From Gordonia sp049847105 (lineage in GTDB: Bacteria > Actinomycetota > Actinomycetes > Mycobacteriales > Mycobacteriaceae), in contig NZ_JBNCNS010000002.1 of the NCBI RefSeq assembly GCF_049847105.1, forward strand, positions 62,001 to 126,000: a stretch of DNA of 64,000 nucleotides, read 5' to 3'. Numbering within the stretch: the stretch's first letter is position 1; each line of letters starts with the position of its first letter. The translations under genes were made by a program, and so were the position numbers. This document shows, piece by piece, positions 23,826-33,057 of this stretch. The notes under the pieces are model-generated. The model was not told the origin of the DNA, did not search any database, and saw nothing but the letters and a program-made list of their open reading frames with translations.

Positions 23826-25826
23826 TCATCGCACCCCTCCCGATGATCTGGGTCGCGGCGGGTGGTCGAGAATCCAGCCCGCGACGGCCTCGGTCAGTCG
23901 CTGCTGGTTGTGGCGTTTGACGATCTCGTGTCCTTCGTCGTCGAACATCAGCATCTCGGCCACGGCGCCTCGGGCACGCAGTTCGTCGACCATCTGCCGG
24001 GATTCGCTCACCGGGACATTCGTGTCGTGGGCGCCGTGCACCACCAGCAAGGGCGCCCGGACGTCGGCGATCCGATGGACCGGTGACAGATCGGCGAGGA
24101 GTTCGCGATCCGATTCGGGGTGACCGTATTTGGTGTACGCCGCCACCGCGATCCACGGCTCGGTGTTACGGAAGAACGACTCGAGATCACTCATACCGCA
24201 GATGGCGATGCCGGCGGCGAAGGTGTCGGGGTGAAAGGTCAGGCATGCGAGGGTGAGGTAGCCGCCGTACGATCGACCCGAACAGTAGAGCGCGCCGGGA
24301 TCGGCGATTGCCCGCGCGACAAGGTGTTCCGCGCAGTCGGCAGCGTCGTCGATACCCGCATAGCGGCCGTACCGGTCGTCGGCGTGCGAGAACAGTCGCC
24401 CGTATCCCGATGATCCGCGCACATTGGGGGCGAACACCGTGATCCCGGCGTCCACGAGTGGTCCGAAGAGGAAGTTGTAGTCGGGGCGTGTCTGCGCCTC
24501 GGGCCCCCCGTGAAAGTACAAGACGGTCGGTCCGGGGCCCTCGCGCTGCGCGCGGAAGAGCAGACCGGACAGCGGCATCCCATCCCGGGCAGACAGTTCC
24601 AGCACTTCCGGCACCAGTCCGGTCGACGGACCCTCGCCGGCCACCACGTCGTCGCGGATCGGGATCACCTCGCCGGTGCCGGTGAGGATCAGATGGACCA
24701 GCGGTGAGTGCTGCGGGCTCGACACGGTGACGGCGACCAGAGTGCCGGCCGCGCTGATGGAGAGCTCGGTGGCCACCTCGCCCGGCAGGTCGATGGGATC
24801 GTGCAATGTCTGGTCCGGAAGTGTGAGGATCTGTAATTCGCTGCGCCCGCCGACATTCCAGAGCATGGCCACCGTCGACTGGTCGTTGCTCACCGTGAAC
24901 TCGTCGAGGCCGGCGTCCGGGCGTTGCGCCAGCACCCGGAACCGAACGCCGTGCCGACCGACCTCGACGCCGAGCAGGCGCGGATACTTGCTGTCGAAAT
25001 CGCTGACGACGATCGCCTGGACACTGTCGAGATCGCGTTCGGCATCCTGTGGGGGACCGGTGAACACCAGCGACGGATGATGGAAACCCTGGTCCAGGAT
25101 GTAACCGACGTCGGTGACCGCGCCGGGATCGTTGGGCAGGAGTGGCGTCATCACGACACTGTCGGACGCGGTGTCGAGCCGTCGGCGCAGCAACAGCATG
25201 TCGCGGTAGCCACGCGGGCCCACCCGGATGAGCGTGGCGCCCTTCCACGAGTCGATGAGAGCGCCGCCGACGCGGACGTCGAGTGTCATGGTCGCCGACG
25301 TACCGGGGTGTACCCGCAGCGAATGCGCGGTGCCGTCGGGTTCGGTCGCCGTGATGAGCACCCAATCGGTGTCCCATCCGACCAGTGAGACGGTGCCGAA
25401 CGTGCGCCCGGCCCCGGCGGCAGGGCGCCCGGGGGTGTCCCCGTCGGGGCGCGTCGCGCCGATGCGATGTGCGGTGTCGTCGTCGGGATCGGTGGTGACC
25501 ACCCAGACCTGATGGTGCTCACCGCCACTCGGGGCGATCTCGACCGCCAGCCACTTGCTGTCGGTCGAGTGGACGATCTTGCGCACCGGACCGGTCGAAC
25601 GCAGGCTCACCCAGCGGAGTTCGCCGACTCCCGCGATGGACAGCGAACGTTGCGCGGCGCGCGGATAGCCGGTGCCGTCGTCGACGATGTAGGCGAACGC
25701 CTTTCCGTCCGGCGACACCGACGCGCCGTAGGTGTGCCAGCCGCGGTCGTCGAAACGGACGGTGTGCGCGGGCATCGAGCCGGCGTGGCCGGGGGTGCCG
25801 GCGGGTATCGCCCTGCTCACGCTCAC
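23826..25826 (-). CDS. S9-family (prolyl oligopeptidase-like) peptidase
   Basis: The 666-residue protein has an N-terminal beta-propeller-like half with repeated blade patterns (WLAVEIAPSGGEHHQVWVV) and a C-terminal alpha/beta-hydrolase. The triad is readable: Ser in CSGRSYGGYLTLA (about residue 517), Asp in VVHGAHDTNVP (about 602) and His in FDDEGHE (about 634). These are cytosolic oligopeptidases or acylaminoacyl peptidases; no signal peptide is seen. GTG at 25826 overlaps the asnB-like stop by GTGA. It is the last gene of the ligase-amidotransferase-peptidase operon and may degrade or trim the product. Confidence 0.87.
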   Translation of the reverse strand: MSVSRAIPAGTPGHAGSMPAHTVRFDDRGWHTYGASVSPDGKAFAYIVDDGTGYPRAAQRSLSIAGVGELRWVSLRSTGPVRKIVHSTDSKWLAVEIAPSGGEHHQVWVVTTDPDDDTAHRIGATRPDGDTPGRPAAGAGRTFGTVSLVGWDTDWVLITATEPDGTAHSLRVHPGTSATMTLDVRVGGALIDSWKGATLIRVGPRGYRDMLLLRRRLDTASDSVVMTPLLPNDPGAVTDVGYILDQGFHHPSLVFTGPPQDAERDLDSVQAIVVSDFDSKYPRLLGVEVGRHGVRFRVLAQRPDAGLDEFTVSNDQSTVAMLWNVGGRSELQILTLPDQTLHDPIDLPGEVATELSISAAGTLVAVTVSSPQHSPLVHLILTGTGEVIPIRDDVVAGEGPSTGLVPEVLELSARDGMPLSGLLFRAQREGPGPTVLYFHGGPEAQTRPDYNFLFGPLVDAGITVFAPNVRGSSGYGRLFSHADDRYGRYAGIDDAADCAEHLVARAIADPGALYCSGRSYGGYLTLACLTFHPDTFAAGIAICGMSDLESFFRNTEPWIAVAAYTKYGHPESDRELLADLSPVHRIADVRAPLLVVHGAHDTNVPVSESRQMVDELRARGAVAEMLMFDDEGHEIVKRHNQQRLTEAVAGWILDHPPRPRSSGGVR

Positions 25827-27622
25827 GGGGCGGTGACTGCTTCCATGCTCTGTAGCCACATCTCCAACATGGCAACCTGCCACAACTCGTTGGCATCCAG
25901 GGTGGTCCGGATGCCGTTCGGGTCGGCGAACAATCGGTCGAGTGCCGCCGGCCGGTACAGCCCCCGGGTGGTCGCCGCCGTCGAGCGGAGGGTGTCCGCG
26001 ACGAGATCGAGCACACCGCCCTCGAGGTGTCGGATACCGGGCACGGGGAAGTACCCCTTGGTGCGATCGATGACGGCGGACGGGAGCAGGGAACGGCTGG
26101 CGTCCTTGAGGATTCCCTTGCCGCCGTGAGCAAGTTTGAGATCGGGCGGGCAGGTGGCCGCCAGCTCGACGAACTCGTGGTCCAGGAAGGGGACCCGTGC
26201 CTCCAGGCCCCACGCCATGGTCATCGTGTCGACCCGTTTGACGGGGTCGTCCACGAGCATGACGGTGGTGTCGAGCCGTAGTGCCGCGTCGACGGCGGTC
26301 CGGGCGCCGGCCGACGACTGGTGGGCGTGGGCGAACTCCCAACTCGGGTCGTAGTCCTGCTCGAGGTGGTAGGCCTCGCCGAGCAGTTCGCCGATCGCTG
26401 CGTGATCGCGGTCGAAGAAGTCGCTCGCGTAGGCCTTGGTGGTGTCGTTGCGGGCGGTGTGCGCCAGAGGCGGATACCAGCCGTATCCGCCGAGGATCTC
26501 GTCGGCGCCCTGGCCGGATTGCACCACCTTGATGGATTTGCTGACCTCTTCGGACAGCAGATAGAAGGCCACGCAGTCGTGACTGACCATCGGTTCGCTC
26601 ATCGCGGCGATGGTGTCGGGTACCGCGGGCAGCAGCCGGTCGGTACCGATGTGGATCTTGTGGTGGTCGGTGGCGAAGGTGTCGGCGATCAGATCGGAGT
26701 ATGCGTATTCGTCGCCGGATTCTCCACCGGCAGAGTCGAATCCGATGCTGAACGTCGCGAGGTCGGTTTGCCCCTGCTCGGCCAGCAACGCGACCACGAG
26801 CGAGGAGTCGATCCCTCCGGACAGCAGTACGCCGACCGGGACGTCGGCGACCATCCGACGGCGGACCGAGGTGCGCAACGAATCCAGCAATTCGTGCTGC
26901 CACCGCGATTCGTCCCAGTCGCCCCGTTCGGGATGCGGGGAGAAGGTGGGCGCCCAGTAGCGTCGCTCCGTGCTCCGGCCGTCCGGTGTGATGGTCCGGA
27001 CCGTCGCGGGCGGCAGTTTTCGGATGCCGTTGAAGATGGTGTGGGGTGCGGGGACGACGGAGTGGAAGCTGAAGTAGTGATGCAGGGCCACCCGGTCGAT
27101 GGTGGTGTCCACATCGCCGGCCCGGAGCAGAGCCTGCAGAGACGACGCGAATCGCAGTCGGCCAGGGCTCTCGGCGAGGTACAGGGGTTTGATCCCGAGG
27201 CGGTCACGGGCCAGCGTCAGTGTGCCGGAGTCGGTGTCGACCACCGCAAAGGCGAACATCCCGATCAGGTGGTCGACACAGTCGGCTCCCCAGGCGTGGA
27301 AGGCCTTGAGGATGACCTCGCTGTCGGCGTGGGAGAAGAAGCGGTATCCCTTGCCCTCGAGTTCTCCCCGCAGTTCCCGGTGGTTGTATATGCAGCCGTT
27401 GAACACCAGCGCCAGACCGAGTTCCGGATCCACAATCGGCTGTGCGCCGCGTTCGGAGAGATCGATGATCTTGAGCCGCCGATGGCCCAGCGCCACCGAA
27501 CCTTTGGCGAAGATGCCGGACCCGTCCGGTCCGCGCCGAGTCATCGAGCCGGTCATCACCTCCACGGCGCCGATGTCGGGAGTTGTCGCATCGAAACGGA
27601 TCTCACCACATACACCACACAT
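25823..27622 (-). CDS. Asparagine-synthase-like glutamine amidotransferase (NAGGN amidotransferase-like)
   Basis: The 599-residue protein has an N-terminal Ntn glutaminase domain with nucleophile Cys2 (MCGVCGE) and family residues RRGPDGSG and NGCIYN. A C-terminal ATP-pyrophosphatase domain carries LLSGGIDSS at about residue 265 and SGQGADEILGGY. It transfers glutamine-derived ammonia to an adenylated carboxylate. It is longer than E. coli AsnB and resembles the amidotransferases of N-acetylglutaminylglutamine amide synthesis. It starts 4 bases after the ligase stop. The partner genes favour amidation of a small peptide rather than free aspartate. Confidence 0.86.
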   Translation of the reverse strand: MCGVCGEIRFDATTPDIGAVEVMTGSMTRRGPDGSGIFAKGSVALGHRRLKIIDLSERGAQPIVDPELGLALVFNGCIYNHRELRGELEGKGYRFFSHADSEVILKAFHAWGADCVDHLIGMFAFAVVDTDSGTLTLARDRLGIKPLYLAESPGRLRFASSLQALLRAGDVDTTIDRVALHHYFSFHSVVPAPHTIFNGIRKLPPATVRTITPDGRSTERRYWAPTFSPHPERGDWDESRWQHELLDSLRTSVRRRMVADVPVGVLLSGGIDSSLVVALLAEQGQTDLATFSIGFDSAGGESGDEYAYSDLIADTFATDHHKIHIGTDRLLPAVPDTIAAMSEPMVSHDCVAFYLLSEEVSKSIKVVQSGQGADEILGGYGWYPPLAHTARNDTTKAYASDFFDRDHAAIGELLGEAYHLEQDYDPSWEFAHAHQSSAGARTAVDAALRLDTTVMLVDDPVKRVDTMTMAWGLEARVPFLDHEFVELAATCPPDLKLAHGGKGILKDASRSLLPSAVIDRTKGYFPVPGIRHLEGGVLDLVADTLRSTAATTRGLYRPAALDRLFADPNGIRTTLDANELWQVAMLEMWLQSMEAVTAP

Positions 27623-27625
27623 CGG

Positions 27626-30310
27626 TCATCCCTCTCTCGGTGCCGGATCGGTGCCCTGAATCCAGGTGTCCTTACCGCCGCCACCGCGGGACGAGTTGAC
27701 GATCAGGCTGCCGGCGGGGGCGACCCGGGTGAGTGCGGCCGGGGCGACGTGGGCGGTGACGCGCTCGTCGCCCGCGCCACGGAGGTGGACGAAGGCGCGC
27801 AGATCGACATGGTGGGCGTAGAAGCCGTTGCCGTCGAAGGTGGGGTGGGTGGACAGGGCCACCACCTCCTGGGCGATGAATCGTTCCGGCTGGGTCAGCA
27901 GATCGACCCGGCGACGTGACAGCTCTTCCTCGGTACATTCGGGTCCGATCGTGATTCCGGAACCGCCCAGGCCGTCAATGGGTTTGACAACCAGGTGTTC
28001 CAGGTTGTCCAGCACATGATCGCGCTGATGGCGTTCCGCGCAGAGCCACGTGGGTACCTGATCGAGGAGCGGCTCCTCGCCCAGGTAATAACGGATCATC
28101 GCGGGGACGTAGTAGTAGATCGCCTTGTCGTCGCCGACGCCGTTGCCCAGCGCGTTGGCGAGGGCGAATCGTCCGCGGCCCAGTCCGTCGAGGATGCCGT
28201 CGCGGAGTGGCTGATCATGGAAACCGTTGGAGGACAGCAACATGTCCTCGTCCATGCGGACATACGCGGTGTTGACCGGGACACGGGAGGTGCCGTGCTG
28301 GAAGAACACGCGTCCGGCGTCGGGGCCGTCGGTGACGTCGACCGAGATGTGCTCCGGTGTCGCGAGTCGCAGTCCGGCACCGGCGGCCAGGATGGTGTGC
28401 TCGAACCACGCCGAATCCTGCCAGCCCGAGCTGAGCATGATGTCGATGCCGTCGGCGTGGGCATCCGGCGGCGCCGCCGCCGCGATCGTCTCGCCGATCA
28501 TGCGCGGGACGTCGGCGACCGACATGGTCGCCGCGGGCATGGCGATCTCGGACATGAACTGGGTCATCAACGTGCGGTTGGACATCGCGTAAGCGATTCC
28601 CGACGGCACGCGCAGGTTGTCCTCGAGGACCACGAAGTGTCCCGGTTCGGGCGAGACCAGGTCGGTGCCGCAGATGTGGGTGCGCACCCGTTGCCACGCC
28701 GGCACGCGGCCGGTCTGGCGGTATCCCGGCGCGCGGTCGAGCGCTTCGGGCGGAAGGATGCCGTCGTGCATGCATTCCTGGTCGCCGTACACGTCGGTGA
28801 TGAAGGCGTTGAGTGCCAGCGCCCGCTGCCGGAGACCTCGGGAGACCCGCTGCCAGTCGTCGGCGCCGATGTAGCGGGGCATCACGTCGAGCGGGAAGAG
28901 TTGGGCCCGCGATTGCCCGGTCACCCGGAAGGTGACCCCGTCGATGCTCTGTTCCCGTTCGATCTGATATTGCCGCTTGCGCAACGTGATCGATCCGAGA
29001 GTGGCGGCCGACGAGAGGATCTCGGCGTAACCCGGGCGTGACGTGATCCCGGGTGCGACCGCCTCGTCGTAGGAGTCGCGGTCCGGCGAGTCCACCGTCG
29101 GGATGTCGGCGGGGTGCTCGGGACGGAGGTACCCGTGCAGGAGCCGCCCGTCCGGGTCGTCGGGCAACGGTGCCTCGGTCAGGGTTCCGGCCGTCTCCGC
29201 GATCAGATTGTCGACGACAGCGGTGAACCGTCCCCGGCGACGCAGGGTGCGTCGCTGACGTGCCGAGGAACTTCCGAAGGTCAGTGCCCGACGGGTGAGC
29301 TCATCGACCGCGGGCCAGTCGCCACAGTCCTCGAGTTCGTTGCGCAACGACGCGGTGAGGTCGGCGATCACGTCGGCGGCCGGTCGTGGAGCGGAGTGAT
29401 CGACGTCGATCAGGTCGCCTTCGAGTCCCGCGCGGGCGGCCTGCCAGATCGCGGCCCGGTACAACGCGGGTGACGTCGGTGGGAAAGGCGAGTCGAGACG
29501 GCGGGCCTCACGGAGCACGAGTGCGCGGAACAGGCCGGCGATGAGGGTGATGGTGTCCACGGACGGACAGCTGTCACAGACCCGGAGTTCCAGGGTGTTG
29601 ACCCGCGCGGACGGGCGGACGTCGAAGTAGACCATGCCCGGATCGGTGATCACGCCGCTGTTGATCAGCCGCTCGATCTCGTCGTCGTACTCGGCCGCCG
29701 AGTGGACGTCGGGAAACGGTCCGGTGGTCGGCCAGCGTTGCCAGACGAGGGTGCGGGCGCTCGCGTAACCGGTGTCGGTGCCGTCGGCCCAGAACGGTGA
29801 ACTCGCCGACAGTGCGAGCAGCGACGGTATGTACGGACTGATGCGCGACGCGATGGCGACGGCCTCGTCGCGATCGGTCACGTCGACGTGCACCTGCGTG
29901 CCGCAGATCAATTGTTCCCGGGCGAGGAGTTGATAGTCGGCGAGCATCCGTCGGTAGCGGGGGGTTTCGGTGACCAGCATCTCGGTCGGCACCGCGAGCG
30001 GCACGGAACCGGCCGCGACGACGCCGATCCCCAGGCCGGCTGCTGCGTCGACCAGGACGGACCGGTTGGACTGCAGGTTGACGCGCAGGTCGTCGAGGTG
30101 TCGGTGCACATCGCTGTTCGCCTCGATGACGCAGCGCTGCAGCTCTTCGACATACGGGCTGCCGGGCGGCAGGACGCCGAGCAGCTCGGGAGCCCGGGTG
30201 GTCAGCCGTGACGTGCGCAGGTCGACGAGGTGGAACTCCTCCTCGACCCCGACCTTGCGGACCGCACCGACGGGGTCGGCGGGCCCGGCGCAGGCGTTTC
30301 CGGGCGTCAT
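27626..30310 (-). CDS. Carboxylate-amine ligase (GCS2/YbdK) fused to a circularly permuted type 2 ATP-grasp domain
   Basis: This 894-residue two-domain fusion has a GCS2-type carboxylate-amine ligase at residues 17-375 (VGVEEEFHLVD, CGTQVHVDVTDRDEA, NTLELRVCDSCPSVD). A circularly permuted ATP-grasp domain follows at about 440-880 (CMHDGILPPEALDRAPGYR, PSGIAYAMSNR, VVKPIDGLGGSG, LIVNSSRGGGGKDTW). Both domains form ATP-dependent amide bonds, so the protein may join amino acids in two steps. It heads a tight operon with the amidotransferase and the peptidase. Relatives exist in other actinobacteria; I know of no established product. Confidence 0.87.
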   Translation of the reverse strand: MTPGNACAGPADPVGAVRKVGVEEEFHLVDLRTSRLTTRAPELLGVLPPGSPYVEELQRCVIEANSDVHRHLDDLRVNLQSNRSVLVDAAAGLGIGVVAAGSVPLAVPTEMLVTETPRYRRMLADYQLLAREQLICGTQVHVDVTDRDEAVAIASRISPYIPSLLALSASSPFWADGTDTGYASARTLVWQRWPTTGPFPDVHSAAEYDDEIERLINSGVITDPGMVYFDVRPSARVNTLELRVCDSCPSVDTITLIAGLFRALVLREARRLDSPFPPTSPALYRAAIWQAARAGLEGDLIDVDHSAPRPAADVIADLTASLRNELEDCGDWPAVDELTRRALTFGSSSARQRRTLRRRGRFTAVVDNLIAETAGTLTEAPLPDDPDGRLLHGYLRPEHPADIPTVDSPDRDSYDEAVAPGITSRPGYAEILSSAATLGSITLRKRQYQIEREQSIDGVTFRVTGQSRAQLFPLDVMPRYIGADDWQRVSRGLRQRALALNAFITDVYGDQECMHDGILPPEALDRAPGYRQTGRVPAWQRVRTHICGTDLVSPEPGHFVVLEDNLRVPSGIAYAMSNRTLMTQFMSEIAMPAATMSVADVPRMIGETIAAAAPPDAHADGIDIMLSSGWQDSAWFEHTILAAGAGLRLATPEHISVDVTDGPDAGRVFFQHGTSRVPVNTAYVRMDEDMLLSSNGFHDQPLRDGILDGLGRGRFALANALGNGVGDDKAIYYYVPAMIRYYLGEEPLLDQVPTWLCAERHQRDHVLDNLEHLVVKPIDGLGGSGITIGPECTEEELSRRRVDLLTQPERFIAQEVVALSTHPTFDGNGFYAHHVDLRAFVHLRGAGDERVTAHVAPAALTRVAPAGSLIVNSSRGGGGKDTWIQGTDPAPREG

Positions 30311-30403
30311 CGTCTAAGGGTAGGAGGAACCGACGCCCACGGCATGGTGAGTTGCGGGCCGGTTAGCTGGCCGGGCGGGTGAGTTGCCGGGCGGACAAGC
30401 GTG

Positions 30404-30889
30404 TCAGACCGGGGTCACCCAGGTGGTGATGTCGCAGTGGACGACCTCGGTGCCGTGCTTGTCGAGGACCCGGACGGCGACGACGACATCGGTGCCCTCG
30501 ACGATCTCCGCGAAGCTCACGGCGTCGTCGAGCCGGGCCTCCGCAGTGAGTCGCGTCGTCGCCTTGGCGAGATACTGCGTGTTCATCGCCTTCGGAATCC
30601 AACGATGGCTCCTCGGTGTGGTCGCCTCCATGAGCATGCCCATCGCGGCCTCGGCGAGGTTGCACGCCGCGATCGCGTGGAAGGTCCCGATGTGGTTGTG
30701 GACGCCGAACCAATTGGGTGCCGTCACCCGGCAGAACCCGGGCCGCATCTCGCTGACGGTCGGCAGCACTGTGCCGAAGTAGGGCACCCTGGCGACCATG
30801 CCGAGTGAGAACAGAGCGTGCCCGATCGCGTTGTCGGGTAGCTTGCGGCGCAGGGCATAGGTGGGGCTCGAGGAGCCGGAGTCGCTCAT
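30404..30889 (-). CDS. DUF4442 hotdog-fold protein (thioesterase-like)
   Basis: The 161-residue protein fits the DUF4442 family: RRKLPDNAIGHALFSLGMVARVPYFGTV, HNHIGTFHAIAACNLAEAAMG (the helix of the hotdog fold with candidate Asn/His residues) and RWIPKAMNTQYLAKATTRLTA. Members are thought to bind or hydrolyse acyl-CoA. It is probably transcribed alone; an inverted repeat directly upstream may be its operator. Confidence 0.8.
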   Translation of the reverse strand: MSDSGSSSPTYALRRKLPDNAIGHALFSLGMVARVPYFGTVLPTVSEMRPGFCRVTAPNWFGVHNHIGTFHAIAACNLAEAAMGMLMEATTPRSHRWIPKAMNTQYLAKATTRLTAEARLDDAVSFAEIVEGTDVVVAVRVLDKHGTEVVHCDITTWVTPV

Positions 30890-30900
30890 GCGACCAGATA

Positions 30901-30914
30901 TTACTACCCGGTAA
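30901..30914. promoter_or_regulatory. Inverted repeat upstream of the DUF4442 gene
   Basis: TTACTACCCGGTAA has TTAC/GTAA outer arms and an inner TACC/GGTA pair, 12 bases before the DUF4442 start. It would overlap the promoter or leader of that minus-strand gene. A TetR-type operator is likely by form; the binder is unknown. Confidence 0.35.
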
Positions 30915-31028
30915 GTTGAGGGGCGCCTGTCGAGCCGGAGAAGAAGGAGCAGTTCGACGCGCTGCTCGCCCCGGTCGGCAATCTCCGGGGTCCGGCGGAG
31001 GGCGCGGGCATCCGCCTGCGTCCTGGAT

Positions 31029-31058
31029 TTGGCTTAGGGCCCCGACCTGGTGCATACT
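31029..31058 (+). promoter_or_regulatory. Putative S10 operon promoter
   Basis: A TTGGCT -35-like and CATACT -10-like pair with 18-base spacing, about 310 bases before rpsJ, is the best sigma-70-type match in the intergenic region by eye. Confidence 0.4.
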
Positions 31059-31369
31059 TGTCGGGTTGCCTTGAGCGGCGGACGCAGGTTTTTGTGCGGC
31101 CTCCATCGGGTGAATGACTCCCAGGCCCCGGATTCCGGGACCGGGCGTGTAACGCGTGCCCTGGATCAGTGGTACGGACACGACACGCCCGACCGCGGGT
31201 GCCGGAGCACAACCGGCTCGTACCAAGTGACGAGCTTACGTACAACGATAGATGAACAGCGTCGATCCCCGAATCTCACGCGGGCGGTCATGTGTCCACC
31301 GGCCTCCAGTGTCGGATCAGGCCACGCGGTGTTTGTCTGTCGAGAACAACTGACGGAAGAGGACACAGC

Positions 31370-31675
31370 GTGGCGGGACAGAAGATCCGCATCAGGCTCA
31401 AGGCCTACGACCACGAGGCGATCGACGCTTCGGCGCGCAAGATCGTGGAAACCGTGACCCGTACCGGGGCACGCGTGGTCGGCCCGGTGCCGTTGCCCAC
31501 CGAGAAGAACGTGTATTGCGTCATCCGTTCGCCGCATAAGTACAAGGACAGCCGCGAACATTTCGAGATGCGTACCCACAAGCGACTCATCGACATCCTC
31601 GACCCGACGCCGAAGACGGTCGATGCGCTGATGCGCATCGATCTGCCGGCCAGCGTCGACGTCAACATCCAGTAG
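31370..31675 (+). CDS. rpsJ: 30S ribosomal protein S10
   Basis: This 101-residue S10 runs from AGQKIRIRLKAYDHEAID to LPASVDVNIQ, with the conserved VGPVPLPTEKN and SPHKYKDSREHFEMRTHKR loop that contacts 16S rRNA and serves NusB/NusE antitermination. The start is GTG at 31370 with GGAAGAGGA upstream. It is the first gene of the S10 operon and 16 bases precede rplC. Confidence 0.98.
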   Translation: MAGQKIRIRLKAYDHEAIDASARKIVETVTRTGARVVGPVPLPTEKNVYCVIRSPHKYKDSREHFEMRTHKRLIDILDPTPKTVDALMRIDLPASVDVNIQ

Positions 31676-31691
31676 GCGGGGGGCGAGAGAT

Positions 31692-32366
31692 ATGACCACA
31701 AAGAGTGCAACCAGCAATCAAAGTGCCACACGGGGAATCCTGGGCACCAAGCTCGGCATGACCCAGGTCTTCGACGAGAACAACCGTGTCGTTCCGGTGA
31801 CGGTGATCCAGGCCGGACCGAACGTCATCACCCAGCTCCGTACCGCGGACCGCGACGGCTACACCGCCGTCCAGCTCGCCTACGGCGCCATCGATCCGCG
31901 CAAGGTGACCAAGCCGGTCGCCGGGCAGTACGCCAAGGCCGGAGTGACCCCGCGTCGCCACCTCGCCGAGATCCGCGTCGCGGACGTCTCGGAGCTCGAG
32001 ATCGGTCAGGAGCTGACCGCCGAGATCTTCGAGAACGGCACCAAGGTCGACGTGACCGGTACCTCCAAGGGCAAGGGTTTCGCCGGCGTCATGAAGCGTC
32101 ATGGCTTCTCCGGTCTCGGCGCCAGCCACGGCGTGCACCGCGTGCACCGCGCACCCGGCTCGATCGGTGGCTGCGCCACCCCGGGCCGCGTGTTCAAGGG
32201 CATGCGGATGGCCGGACGTATGGGTAACGACACCGTGACCACGCAGAACCTGACCGTGCACATGGTTGACGCCGACGCCGGTCTGCTGTTGATCAAGGGT
32301 GCGATCCCCGGCCGCAAGGGCGGCATCGTGGTGATCCGCGACGCAGTGAAGGGTGGTGCCAAGTGA
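31692..32366 (+). CDS. rplC: 50S ribosomal protein L3
   Basis: The 224-residue L3 has GILGTKLGMTQVFDE at its N-terminus after a 13-residue extension, and the core KGKGFAGVMKRHGFSG, with the Gln-type methylation region seen in the family and GRRMG-like KGMRMAGRMG. It nucleates 23S rRNA folding near the peptidyl-transferase centre. Its stop overlaps the rplD GTG start. Confidence 0.98.
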   Translation: MTTKSATSNQSATRGILGTKLGMTQVFDENNRVVPVTVIQAGPNVITQLRTADRDGYTAVQLAYGAIDPRKVTKPVAGQYAKAGVTPRRHLAEIRVADVSELEIGQELTAEIFENGTKVDVTGTSKGKGFAGVMKRHGFSGLGASHGVHRVHRAPGSIGGCATPGRVFKGMRMAGRMGNDTVTTQNLTVHMVDADAGLLLIKGAIPGRKGGIVVIRDAVKGGAK

Positions 32367-33055
32367 GCACCGAGACGACTACAAAACTGACGCTGGACGT
32401 CAAGTCCGCCGACGGCAAGACCAACGGCACCGTTGATCTGCCCGCCGAGCTGTTCGACGTGACCGCCAACATCTCACTGATGCACCAGGTGGTCGTGGCC
32501 CAGCAGGCCGCTGCCCGCCAGGGCACCCACGCCACCAAGACTCGTGGCGAGGTGAGTGGTGGTGGAGCCAAGCCGTACCGCCAGAAGGGCACCGGCCGCG
32601 CCCGCCAGGGTTCGACCCGTGCGCCGCAGTTCGTCGGCGGTGGCACCGTTCACGGTCCGCAGCCGCGTGACTACAGCCAGCGGACCCCGAAGAAGATGAA
32701 GGCCGCCGCCCTGCGCGGTGCCCTGTCCGACCGGGCCCGTAACGAGCGCATCCACGTGATCACCGAACTGGTTGCCGGGCAGAACCCGTCGACCAAGTCG
32801 GCTCGCCAGTTCCTCGAGGCACTGAGTGATCGCCGCAAGTTCCTGGTGGTGCTCGGCCGTGAGGACGACGCCGCATGGAAGAGCGTCGCGAACCTGCAGA
32901 ACGTTCTGCCGATCGCACCGGATCAGCTCAACACCTACGACGTCCTGGATTCGGACGAGGTGGTGTTCAGCGTCGAGACGCTCAACGCGTTCATCGAGCA
33001 GAACTCAGCGACTGAGACGAAGTCTCCCGTCGCCAATGAGACAGAGGAGGCGTGA
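32363..33055 (+). CDS. rplD: 50S ribosomal protein L4
   Basis: The 230-residue L4 shows HQVVVAQQAAARQGTHATK, then the exit-tunnel loop KPYRQKGTGRARQGSTRAPQ, and a Rossmann-like C-terminal half. GTG at 32363 gives a four-base overlap with rplC. In E. coli L4 also represses its own operon; whether that occurs here cannot be seen. The C-terminus has a short Glu/Thr-rich tail. Confidence 0.98.
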   Translation: MSTETTTKLTLDVKSADGKTNGTVDLPAELFDVTANISLMHQVVVAQQAAARQGTHATKTRGEVSGGGAKPYRQKGTGRARQGSTRAPQFVGGGTVHGPQPRDYSQRTPKKMKAAALRGALSDRARNERIHVITELVAGQNPSTKSARQFLEALSDRRKFLVVLGREDDAAWKSVANLQNVLPIAPDQLNTYDVLDSDEVVFSVETLNAFIEQNSATETKSPVANETEEA

Positions 33056-33057
33056 GT

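Larger units (their letters stand above)
30890..31369. other. Intergenic region and leader of the S10 operon
   Basis: These 480 bases hold no credible gene. The left edge carries the operator-like repeat of DUF4442. A plausible promoter for the ribosomal operon is TTGGCT (31029-31034), an 18-base spacer and CATACT (31053-31058), which would leave a leader of about 300 bases before rpsJ. The leader is long enough for folded regulatory RNA, but I could not assign a known element. Confidence 0.5.

Noticed and set aside
25827..26903. N-terminal extension of the S9 peptidase frame over the amidotransferase gene
   Set aside because: The extension is out of frame with a clear amidotransferase and is Arg-rich; the GTGA overlap at 25826 gives a normal peptidase length.
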